Assembly: GCA_030263275.1 (NCBI GenBank)
Contig: SZOR01000100.1
Location: 1 to 15,300 of the forward strand
DNA: 15,300 nt
Direction of reading: 5' to 3'
DNA from: DSNY01 sp016861185
Lineage (GTDB): Bacteria > Pseudomonadota > Gammaproteobacteria > Burkholderiales > Burkholderiaceae_F
Within the stretch, counting starts at the first letter, position 1, and each line of letters opens with the position of its first letter. Positions 1 to 5,960 of the stretch are shown piece by piece. Below the pieces are notes generated by a model. It made no database searches. It saw only the letters and a program-made list of their open reading frames with translations, and had not been told where the DNA came from. A program made the position numbers and the translations under genes.

Positions 1-219
1 GGCCAGCCCGGCGAGCTGCGCTTCGACATCCTTGCGCTCCTGCTCCTGGTCGAGCGTGTACTTGGGCCAGTGGGGTTGCGAGGAGCCAAGGTAGACCTTG
101 GCTACACGGGCGGGCGCGTTCCAAGGCATAGAGGCGAACTCTGAGAAATCGTCTTTCCACGCGGCGGCGGCCAGCGGCAGCCCGCACAGGCCGCCAGCAA
201 ACTCGCGTCTGGTCAACAT
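1..219 (-). CDS. 5' part of a hypothetical exported protein with Tat-like leader (runs off the left edge)
   Basis: A leftward frame of 73 codons is open from an ATG at 217-219 to the window edge. The start is well supported: an AAAGGAG-type ribosome binding site lies 7 bases before it. The N-terminus begins MLTRREF and continues with a glycine/alanine/leucine stretch (residues about 8-20), which fits a short twin-arginine (RRxF) export leader. The following residues are tryptophan- and proline-containing (SSQPHWPK near 48-55) and then become charged (residues 58-68). I do not recognise the family with confidence, and the catalytic part, if any, is outside the window. The leader style is common in Acidobacteria-like genomes; that is an impression, not proof. 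The gene is divergent from the RRM gene at 447. Confidence 0.7.
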   Translation of the reverse strand, partial: MLTRREFAGGLCGLPLAAAAWKDDFSEFASMPWNAPARVAKVYLGSSQPHWPKYTLDQEQERKDVEAQLAGLA

Positions 220-446
220 GCAGCGCTCCTTTCGGTAAAAAAGATCCGAAAACAGCCTATAGCCGGCGCGCGGCCAGCGCAAGGCGGCTGAGCCGGGGTC
301 CGAGCGAGAAATCGAGAAACGCGCTACCCTAAGGGTGGTTTGCGAGTTCAGTCAATCGAAGGCAAGATTCGATCAGCGTTGTCCGCTCGTTCGTCTTCCC
401 TGCAAGTTTGCCCGCCTCCAGATCAAATCAGTTTTCGAGAAGAAGC
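220..446. promoter_or_regulatory. Divergent intergenic region upstream of the RRM gene
   Basis: This 227-base gap separates two divergent genes and must hold the promoters of both. It contains two small palindromic elements: ACCCT-A-AGGGT at 326-336, and ATCGAA / TTCGAT with a 7-base spacer at 355-373. Either could be an operator or part of an RNA leader hairpin for the RRM gene. I see no convincing matched -35/-10 pair, so promoter positions are not assigned. Confidence 0.35.
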
Positions 447-788
447 ATGAAAAACATTTTTGTAGGGAACCTCAGCTTTGGGGCAACCGAAACATCGATC
501 CGTTCGCTGTTTGAGGCGCACGGCACAGTAGATCGTGTCAGCATCGTGACGGACCGAGATACGGGACGGTCACGGGGCTTCGCGTTCGTCGAGATGCCCA
601 ATGATGAGGAAGGCGATCAGGCGATCAACAGGCTCAACGGCGCGGACGTCGACGGGCGTTCGATCAACGTGAACGAAGCGCGTCCGCGGGAAGAGCGCGG
701 CGGCGGGAACCGTGGCGGTTACGGCGGCGGCGGCGGCCGCGGCGGCAACCGGGGCGGCTACGGCGGCGGGCGGGGCTCGCGCTGGTAA
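447..788 (+). CDS. RRM-type RNA-binding protein with glycine/arginine-rich tail
   Basis: A 113-residue protein with a single RNA recognition motif followed by a low-complexity RGG-like tail. RNP2 is IFVGNL at residues 4-9 and RNP1 is RGFAFVEM at 43-50; both carry the aromatic residues that stack on RNA bases. Residues 82-113 are almost only G, R, N and Y, as in bacterial glycine-rich RNA-binding proteins, which bind single-stranded RNA and are often cold- or stress-responsive. The ATG at 447 is chosen because it has a purine-rich GAGAAGAAG just upstream and puts the first RRM strand right at the N-terminus; a TTG at 408 in the same frame would add 13 residues without a recognisable RBS. A terminator-like hairpin follows at 814-841. 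The sequence resembles RRM proteins of Acidobacteria more than those usual in Burkholderiales; this is inference from memory. Confidence 0.93.
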   Translation: MKNIFVGNLSFGATETSIRSLFEAHGTVDRVSIVTDRDTGRSRGFAFVEMPNDEEGDQAINRLNGADVDGRSINVNEARPREERGGGNRGGYGGGGGRGGNRGGYGGGRGSRW

Positions 789-813
789 GTTCGCCAGTCT
801 GAACCAACTTAGA

Positions 814-841
814 AATGACCGGCCTTTCGGGGCCGGTCATT
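814..841 (+). terminator. Hairpin downstream of the RRM gene
   Basis: A perfect 11-bp inverted repeat, AATGACCGGCC and GGCCGGTCATT, with a 6-base loop, starts 25 bases after the RRM stop codon. Only a weak T-rich run (CTGCTTTCT) follows, possibly because the native downstream sequence is interrupted here: the right arm doubles as the first codons of the Cas3-like segment (Pro-Val-Ile). The ATG at 815 lies inside the left arm. Confidence 0.6.
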
Positions 842-1789
842 CTGCTTTCTGCAACCCTGCCTGAAAAAACCCGCCGCGAACTGACCGCCGCCTATCTTGG
901 CGCAGAGGCTGTTGACCTGCCGCCCGCTGAATACCCGCGCCTGACCCTTGCCAGTGGTGCGGAAGTCAAAAGCATTCCACTGGAAACGCCGTCCTCCCGC
1001 ACCATTCAATTACAGCAATGCGACATTCACCCGCAAACCATCATCGAACATTTGCGAACCACCCTGCAAGACGGCGGCTGCGCGGCGGTGATTTGCAATC
1101 GCGTCAAACGAGCGCAGGAACTCTATAAAGAAATCCTGGCAGCAGGACTTGTGCCAGAAGAAGATTTGACACTGTTCCATGCCCGCTTCCCCTTCGGCGA
1201 CCTCGCCGCCTATGCGATCGATCATCCGGGCGTCGTCGGCATCTATACGCCGACGATCGACGTGCACGAGCTGACGCTCGCGCGCCAGGCGCTTGAGCGC
1301 AGCGTGGAGCGCGACGCGCTCACCGACGTGCTGAGCCGGCGCGCGCTGATGGACCGCATCGACCAGGCGGTCGCGCGCTGCGCGGCCGAACCGGTCGCGC
1401 TGTTTTTCGTCGACCTCGATGGTTTCAAGGGCGTCAACGACGCGCTCGGCCACCGCGCCGGCGATGTCGTGCTGGCGGCGGTCGCGACCGCGCTGGCGCG
1501 CGCGGTACGCGGCGAAGACACGGTTGGCCGCTTCGGCGGCGACGAGTTCATCGTGCTCGCGCGTCTCGCCGATCGAGCTGCCGCCGCTGCGCTCGCCGAG
1601 CACCTGCTCGATGCCGTCAGGCGCGCGCCGTGCGGCACGCACATCGGTGCGAGCATCGGCTACGCGCTCGCGCCGGCTGACGCCGACACCGCTTTTGAGC
1701 TGGTGCGTCAGGCCGATGATGCGATGTACGCCGCCAAGCGGCTCGGCGGCAATCGCGCACTGCATTGCACCGAGCCGAGGTCGCGATGA
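815..1789 (+). CDS. Chimeric ORF: Cas3 helicase fragment joined in frame to a GGDEF diguanylate cyclase
   Basis: The 324-residue frame has two unrelated halves. Residues about 6-128 match the middle of a Cas3 CRISPR helicase: helicase motif III in VILLSATLP (8-16), the AVICNRVKRAQELY strand-helix (91-104) and the LFHARF segment (120-125). The HD nuclease, Walker A, DExH box and motif VI are all absent, so it cannot be a working helicase. Residues about 135-324 look like the last strand of a PAS domain (GIYTPTIDVHEL), a linker helix and a complete GGDEF domain: FFVDLDGF at 197-204, RxxD inhibitory site RGED at 232-235 and GGDEF at 241-245, five residues apart as in product-inhibited cyclases making c-di-GMP. 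The ATG at 815 sits in a terminator arm without an RBS, so this start is doubtful. The 3' end overlaps the next start as ATGA. Probably two gene remnants joined by misassembly or recombination. Confidence 0.6.
   Translation: MTGLSGPVILLSATLPEKTRRELTAAYLGAEAVDLPPAEYPRLTLASGAEVKSIPLETPSSRTIQLQQCDIHPQTIIEHLRTTLQDGGCAAVICNRVKRAQELYKEILAAGLVPEEDLTLFHARFPFGDLAAYAIDHPGVVGIYTPTIDVHELTLARQALERSVERDALTDVLSRRALMDRIDQAVARCAAEPVALFFVDLDGFKGVNDALGHRAGDVVLAAVATALARAVRGEDTVGRFGGDEFIVLARLADRAAAAALAEHLLDAVRRAPCGTHIGASIGYALAPADADTAFELVRQADDAMYAAKRLGGNRALHCTEPRSR
831..845. other. Putative breakpoint 1: RRM terminator to Cas3-like sequence
   Basis: The right arm of the RRM terminator hairpin runs without a gap into Cas3-like coding sequence. 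Downstream, third codon positions use A and T freely (for example 30 of 60 bases are G or C at 961-1020), unlike the GC-rich codons that resume after 1205. The shared arm could have served as a short overlap between unrelated sequences. Confidence 0.5.
1187..1205. other. Putative breakpoint 2: Cas3-like sequence to GGDEF gene
   Basis: Within about 19 bases the translation changes from the Cas3 HARFPFG segment to a PAS/GGDEF protein, and base composition rises (35/60 G+C at 841-900 and 30/60 at 961-1020, against 42/60 at 1501-1560). A normal Cas3 would continue into motifs V and VI here. The diguanylate cyclase has no plausible start of its own downstream, so both partners are truncated at this point. 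Confidence 0.55.
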
Positions 1790-3012
1790 TGCAAGGCACC
1801 GAACGAGGCGCGCACGGACCGCTCGGGGGGCTGAAAGTGCTCGAACTCGGCACGCTGATCGCGGGGCCCTTCGCCGCGCGCATGTTCGCCGAGTTCGGCG
1901 CCGACGTGATCAAGATCGAATCGACCGAAGGCGGCGATCCGATCCGCACCTGGCGCTACCTGCACGAAGGCACGTCGCTGTGGTGGTACGTGCAGGCGCG
2001 CAACAAGAAGTCGGTGACGCTGAACCTGAAGGATGTGCGCGGGCAGGCGATCGCGAAGAAGCTCGCGCTCGACGCGGACGTGATCATCGAGAACTACCGC
2101 CCCGGCGTGCTGGAGAAATGGGGGCTCGGCTTCGAGCAATTGCGATCGGAGAACCCGGCGACGATCCTCGTGCGGCTGTCCGGCTACGGGCAGACCGGGC
2201 CGATGCGCGACAAGCCCGGCTTCGGCGCGATCGGCGAAAGCATGGGCGGCATCCGTTTCGTGTCGGGTCATCCGGATCGCCCGCCGGTTCGCATCGGCAT
2301 CTCGATCGGCGATTCGATCGCGGCGCTGCACGGCGTGATCGGCGCGCTGATGGCGTTGCGCCATCGCGACGCGACGGGTGGACGTGGCAAGGGCGAAGGG
2401 CAAGTGATCGATGTCGCGTTGTACGAGGCCGTGTTCAACCTGATGGAGAGCACCGTGCCCGAGTACGACCGCTTCGGCGTCGTGCGGCAGCGTACCGGCG
2501 GCGCGCTGCCCGGCATCGTGCCTTCGAACACCTACACCTGCGCCGACGGCGAGGCGATCGTGATCGCCGGCAACGGCGATGCGATCTTCAGGCGATTGAT
2601 GGCGGCCATCGGCCGAGACGATCTGGCGAACGATCCGACGCTCGCCCGCAACGACGGCCGCGTGCCGCGCACCGCCGAGATCGACGATGCGATCCAGTCG
2701 TGGTGCAGCCGGCATCCGATCGACGACGCGCTTGCGCGGCTGGCGGCCGCCGACGTGCCGGTGTCGAAGATCTACAGCGTGGCCGACATGTTCCGCGATC
2801 CGCAGTTCGCGGCGCGGCAGATGATCGAGCGCACGCAACTGCCCGACGGCACGCCGCTCGCGATCCCGGGCATCGTTCCCAAACTCTCGGCCACACCGGG
2901 CGCGACGCGCTGGCTCGGGCCGAAGCTCGGGGAACATACGTACGAGGTGCTGCGTTCGCTCGGTCACGGCGACGACGAGATCGAGGTCTTGCGGCGCGAC
3001 GGCGTGATTTAA
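1786..3012 (+). CDS. CaiB/BaiF family (class III) CoA-transferase
   Basis: This 408-residue protein, the usual length for the family, should move CoA between carboxylic acids in the cytoplasm through an aspartyl-CoA intermediate. The N-terminal signature LKVLELG...AGPFAARMFAEFGADVIKIE occupies residues 16-45. D176 in the GISIGDS segment is the expected catalytic aspartate, equivalent to Asp169 of formyl-CoA transferase. The RLSGYGQTGP motif lies at 130-139. I start at ATG 1786, which overlaps the preceding TGA as ATGA with GAGG five bases upstream; the adjacent ATG at 1789 is equally possible. The 4-base overlap implies translational coupling to the GGDEF gene. The ABC importer genes directly downstream suggest that the acceptor acid is imported by that system. 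The substrate cannot be told from sequence. Confidence 0.92.
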   Translation: MMQGTERGAHGPLGGLKVLELGTLIAGPFAARMFAEFGADVIKIESTEGGDPIRTWRYLHEGTSLWWYVQARNKKSVTLNLKDVRGQAIAKKLALDADVIIENYRPGVLEKWGLGFEQLRSENPATILVRLSGYGQTGPMRDKPGFGAIGESMGGIRFVSGHPDRPPVRIGISIGDSIAALHGVIGALMALRHRDATGGRGKGEGQVIDVALYEAVFNLMESTVPEYDRFGVVRQRTGGALPGIVPSNTYTCADGEAIVIAGNGDAIFRRLMAAIGRDDLANDPTLARNDGRVPRTAEIDDAIQSWCSRHPIDDALARLAAADVPVSKIYSVADMFRDPQFAARQMIERTQLPDGTPLAIPGIVPKLSATPGATRWLGPKLGEHTYEVLRSLGHGDDEIEVLRRDGVI

Positions 3013-3069
3013 CATCCGCGCGGGCCGGACACAGGACCGTCCCGACGCATGCATCCAAGGAGACGACTC

Positions 3070-4110
3070 ATGAGCAAGACGATCCGCCGTCGCGAGTTCC
3101 TCGCGACCTCGGCCGCCGCAATGGCCGCCGCCGCGCTTCCTTCGCTCGCAGCGGCGCAGGCGATCGAGAAGAAGAAGGTGACGATCGCGGTCGGCGGCAA
3201 GAACCTGCTGTACTACCTGCCGCTGACGATCGCCGAGCAGCTGAAGTACTTCGGCGCCGAGGGGCTCGACGTCGAGATCGTCGACTTCGCCGGCGGCGCG
3301 AAGGCGCTGCAGGCGGTGGTCGGCGGCAGCGCGGACGTCGTCTCCGGCGCGTTCGAGCACACGCTGAACATGCAGGCCAAGGGCCAGCCGATGCGCGCGT
3401 TCGTGTTGCAGGGCCGCGCGCCGCAGATCGTTCTCGCGGTCAGCACGAAGACGATGCCGGACTTCAAGACCGTCGCGGACCTGAAGGGCAAGAAGATCGG
3501 CGTCACCGCGCCGGGCTCGTCGACCAACATCATGGCGAACTTCGTGCTCGCCAAGGCGGGGCTGAAGCCGGCCGACGTGTCGTACGTCGGCGTCGGCGCC
3601 TCGCAGGGCGCCGTCGCGGCGATGCGCGCGGGGCAGATCGACGCGATCTCGAACCTCGATCCGGTGATCACGATCCTTTCGCGTGCGGGCGACATCAAGA
3701 TCGTGTCGGACACGCGCGATCCGGCCGAGTCCGAGCGCGTTTTCGGCGGACCGATGCCGGCGGCGTGCCTGTACGCGCCGGTCGCCTTCCTCGAGAAGAA
3801 CCCGAACACCGCGCAGGCGCTCGTCAACGCGATGGTGCGCGCGAACAAGTGGATCCAGCAGGCGGGCCCGTCGGACATCGTCAAGGTCGTTCCCGAGTCA
3901 TACCTGCTCGGCGACCGCGCGATCTACATCGACGCGTTCCTGAAGGCGAAGGCGGCGCTGTCGCCCGACGGGCTGATCCCCGACGCCGGCTCGGCGACCG
4001 CGCTGCGAGCGTTGGCCAGCGTCGACGAGTCGATGGCCAAGGCCAAGCTCGATCTGAAGGCCAACTACACGAACGAGTTCGTCCGCAAGGCGCTGGCGAA
4101 GTACAAGTGA
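3070..4110 (+). CDS. ABC transporter substrate-binding protein, NitT/TauT (SsuA/NMT1-like) type
   Basis: A 346-residue periplasmic solute receptor. Residues 1-31 form a Tat-type signal peptide with RRREFLA at 6-12, an alanine-rich core and a likely cleavage after AQA at 31. The mature part starts with a beta strand (VTIAVGG) and a YYLPLTIAEQLKYF helix, followed by GLDVEIVDFAGGAKALQAVVGGSADV, the pattern of SsuA/TauA/NrtA and thiamine-precursor-binding proteins with two alpha/beta lobes. ATG 3070 is chosen over ATG 3049 because AAGGAG at 3057-3062 precedes it by seven bases and the earlier start would push the twin arginines inwards. It lies 57 bases after the CoA-transferase gene and 57 before the ATPase. 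Ligand unknown; aromatic or aliphatic sulfonates, nitrate or carboxylates are all used by relatives. Confidence 0.92.
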   Translation: MSKTIRRREFLATSAAAMAAAALPSLAAAQAIEKKKVTIAVGGKNLLYYLPLTIAEQLKYFGAEGLDVEIVDFAGGAKALQAVVGGSADVVSGAFEHTLNMQAKGQPMRAFVLQGRAPQIVLAVSTKTMPDFKTVADLKGKKIGVTAPGSSTNIMANFVLAKAGLKPADVSYVGVGASQGAVAAMRAGQIDAISNLDPVITILSRAGDIKIVSDTRDPAESERVFGGPMPAACLYAPVAFLEKNPNTAQALVNAMVRANKWIQQAGPSDIVKVVPESYLLGDRAIYIDAFLKAKAALSPDGLIPDAGSATALRALASVDESMAKAKLDLKANYTNEFVRKALAKYK

Positions 4111-4113
4111 GGC

Positions 4114-4167
4114 GTCGGCCGTCGGCCATAACGACGGACGACGGATCACGGATCACCGATCACGGAA
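4114..4167. repeat. Degenerate 7-bp tandem repeats in the spacer before the ABC ATPase gene
   Basis: Five in-register heptads fill 4133-4167 and end exactly at the ATPase start codon: GACGGAC, GACGGAT, CACGGAT, CACCGAT, CACGGAA (consensus NACGGAY). They are preceded by two perfect copies of GTCGGCC at 4114-4127. There is no standard Shine-Dalgarno sequence for the downstream ATG; only the GGAA abutting the ATG resembles one. The same heptad family occurs in reverse orientation at 4981-5022. Confidence 0.75.
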
Positions 4168-4977
4168 ATGACCCCCGCGCTTTCGCTCGACAACATCACC
4201 TGCACCTTCGTCTCGCGCGACGCTCCGGGGCAGCGCTATACCGCGGTGCGCGACGTTACGCTGGCGGTCGCGCCCGGCGAGTTCGTCAGCGTGGTCGGGC
4301 CGACCGGCTGCGGCAAAAGCACGCTGCTGAACGTCGCCGCGGGACTGCTGGCGCCGTCGGCCGGCAGCGTGCACGTATTCGGCGAACCGCTGGCGGGCAT
4401 CAACGCGCGCGCCGGGTACATGTTCCAGTCCGAGGCGTTGATGCCCTGGCGCACCGCGCTCGACAACGTGATCGCCGGCCTGCAGTTCCGGGGCGTGGCC
4501 GACCGCGACGCGCGCCGGCAGGGCGAAGAGTGGTTGAGGCGCGTCGGACTCGGCGGCTTCGGCGACCGCTATCCGCACCAGCTCTCCGGCGGCATGCGCA
4601 AGCGCACCTCGCTCGCGCAGACGCTGGTGCTCGACCCCGACATCATTCTGATGGACGAGCCGTTCTCCGCGCTCGACATCCAGACGCGGCAGTTGATGGA
4701 GAACGAGGTGCTGGAACTGTGGGCCGCCAAGCGCAAGGCGGTGCTGTTCATCACGCACGACCTGGACGAGGCGATCGCGATGAGCGACCGCGTCGTCGTG
4801 CTGTCGGCCGGACCCGCATCGCACCCGATCGGCGAGTTCGCGATCGACCTGCCGCGCCCGCGCGACGTCGCCGAAGTGCGCGTCGCGCCGCGTTTCATCG
4901 AGCTGCACAAAGCGATCTGGGACGTACTGCGCGAGGAAGTGCTGAAGGGCTACGAGCAGCAGAAGAGGGCGGCGTGA
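4168..4977 (+). CDS. ABC transporter ATP-binding protein, NitT/TauT type
   Basis: A 269-residue nucleotide-binding subunit with every ABC motif intact: Walker A GPTGCGKST at 44-52, Q-loop Q87 in YMFQSEALMPWRT, signature LSGGM at 139-143, Walker B ILMDEP at 160-165, D-loop SALD at 167-170 and switch H197 in FITHD. The MPWRT after the Q-loop is typical for the SsuB/TauB/NrtD group. The protein energises import by the permease at 5036. The signature reads LSGGMRKR rather than the commoner LSGGMRQR, a known variant. The gene is flanked on both sides by heptameric repeat spacers and its start has no clear ribosome binding site, so it may depend on translation from upstream or on structure in the spacer. 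Confidence 0.95.
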   Translation: MTPALSLDNITCTFVSRDAPGQRYTAVRDVTLAVAPGEFVSVVGPTGCGKSTLLNVAAGLLAPSAGSVHVFGEPLAGINARAGYMFQSEALMPWRTALDNVIAGLQFRGVADRDARRQGEEWLRRVGLGGFGDRYPHQLSGGMRKRTSLAQTLVLDPDIILMDEPFSALDIQTRQLMENEVLELWAAKRKAVLFITHDLDEAIAMSDRVVVLSAGPASHPIGEFAIDLPRPRDVAEVRVAPRFIELHKAIWDVLREEVLKGYEQQKRAA

Positions 4978-4980
4978 CGG

Positions 4981-5029
4981 ATCCGTTGCCCGTCATCCGT
5001 TGTCCGCTGTCCGCAGTCCGTCGGCCGGC
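4981..5029. repeat. Degenerate 7-bp tandem repeats in the spacer before the permease gene
   Basis: Six consecutive heptads, ATCCGTT, GCCCGTC, ATCCGTT, GTCCGCT, GTCCGCA, GTCCGTC (4981-5022), follow the consensus RTCCGYN, and a diverged GGCCGGC follows. Read on the other strand the consensus is the NNCGGAY unit of the 4133-4167 array, so the two arrays are inverted relative to each other around the ATPase gene. Confidence 0.75.
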
Positions 5030-5035
5030 CAGGCG

Positions 5036-5863
5036 ATGCTGAAGTACCTGAAGCCCAACCAGAAGAACCTGCGTTTCTGGCAGCTCGGCGTGCTGGTCGC
5101 CGTGTTCGTCGTCTGGCACGTGCTGACCAAACCGGGCCTGATCCCGCCGATCTTCTTCGACAACGACCGGCAGGCGGCGTTCTTCTTCGGCGAGCCGATC
5201 AAGATCTTCGCGCGCATCTGGGACTGGTTCTTCGGTGTGCGCGACATCTACGGCCACCTGTGGGTGACGCTGCTCGAAACCGTGCTCGCGTTCGCGATCG
5301 GAACGGTCGCGGGCCTCGCGGTCGGCATGTGGCTTGCGCTGTCGCCGCTCGCCGCCGCGATCTTCGACCCGTACATCAAGGCGCTGAACTCGATGCCGCG
5401 CGTGATCCTGGCGCCGATCTTCGCGGTCTGGTTCGGGCTCGGAATCGCCTCGAAGGTCGCGCTCGGTTTCACGCTGGTCTTCTTCATCGTGTTCTTCAAC
5501 GTCTACCAGGGCGTCAAGGAAGTCAGCCCGACGGTGCTCGCCAGCGCGCGCATGCTCGGCGCGAGCCAGCGGCAGCTTCTGCGGCACGTCTACCTGCCGA
5601 GCGCGACGAGCTGGGTGTTCTCTTCGCTGCACACGTCGGTGGGGCTCGCCTTCGTCGGCGCGGTGGTCGGCGAGTACCTGGGTTCTGCGCGTGGCGTGGG
5701 TTATCTGATCCTGCAGGCCGAGGGCACCTTCGACATCAACACGGTGATGGCCGGCATCCTCGTGCTCACCGCCTTCGCGCTGGTGCTCGATTGGGTCGTC
5801 GGCGTCGTCGAGAAGCGGCTGATGAAGTGGCAGCCGCGCTCAGGTGAAACCGAAAAACTCTGA
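5036..5863 (+). CDS. ABC transporter permease, NitT/TauT (SsuC-like) type
   Basis: A 275-residue inner-membrane permease of the binding-protein-dependent transport family. Hydrophobic segments are visible at about residues 15-30, 76-102, 122-160 (two spans), 202-216 and 235-257. The cytoplasmic EAA-like loop that docks on the ATPase is at 169-190 (ASARMLGASQRQLLRHVYLP), with the conserved glycine at 175. An insert of charged residues at 40-70 lies between the first and second spans. I prefer ATG 5036; a TTG at 5000 in the same frame would put 12 residues encoded by the tandem repeat at the N-terminus. The ribosome binding site is weak (CCAGG close to the ATG). It is the last gene of the CoA-transferase/ABC block; 97 bases follow before the next gene. 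Confidence 0.92.
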   Translation: MLKYLKPNQKNLRFWQLGVLVAVFVVWHVLTKPGLIPPIFFDNDRQAAFFFGEPIKIFARIWDWFFGVRDIYGHLWVTLLETVLAFAIGTVAGLAVGMWLALSPLAAAIFDPYIKALNSMPRVILAPIFAVWFGLGIASKVALGFTLVFFIVFFNVYQGVKEVSPTVLASARMLGASQRQLLRHVYLPSATSWVFSSLHTSVGLAFVGAVVGEYLGSARGVGYLILQAEGTFDINTVMAGILVLTAFALVLDWVVGVVEKRLMKWQPRSGETEKL

Positions 5864-5960
5864 CCCCATTTCGTTCGATCAGGCTATGGCTTGGCAGGTA
5901 GCATCGGCCGGTGGAATCGCCGCAACGTGACGCGCCGACGAGTGCGCCGAAGGGACGAAC

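Noticed and set aside
408..446. TTG start adding 13 residues to the RRM protein
   Set aside because: No ribosome binding site, and RRM proteins of this type begin just before RNP2, as the ATG at 447 does.
815..1201. Evidence for an active CRISPR-Cas system
   Set aside because: Only about 125 residues of Cas3 are present, without nuclease or ATPase motifs; no other cas gene and no repeat-spacer array is visible. The 7-bp repeats at 4133 and 4981 are too short and have no spacers.
1708..3360. A 550-codon - strand frame opposite the CoA-transferase
   Set aside because: Antisense shadow with no motif; the + strand CoA-transferase has full family signatures.
1419..5042. A 1207-codon open frame on the + strand
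   Set aside because: It is a shadow of the GGDEF, CoA-transferase, SBP and ATPase genes: arginine-rich, without domains, and produced by GC-rich codon bias in the real frames.
5864..5960. Promoter TTGGCA near 5891 for the membrane protein gene
   Set aside because: No -10 hexamer of acceptable quality lies at the right distance, so no promoter is called.
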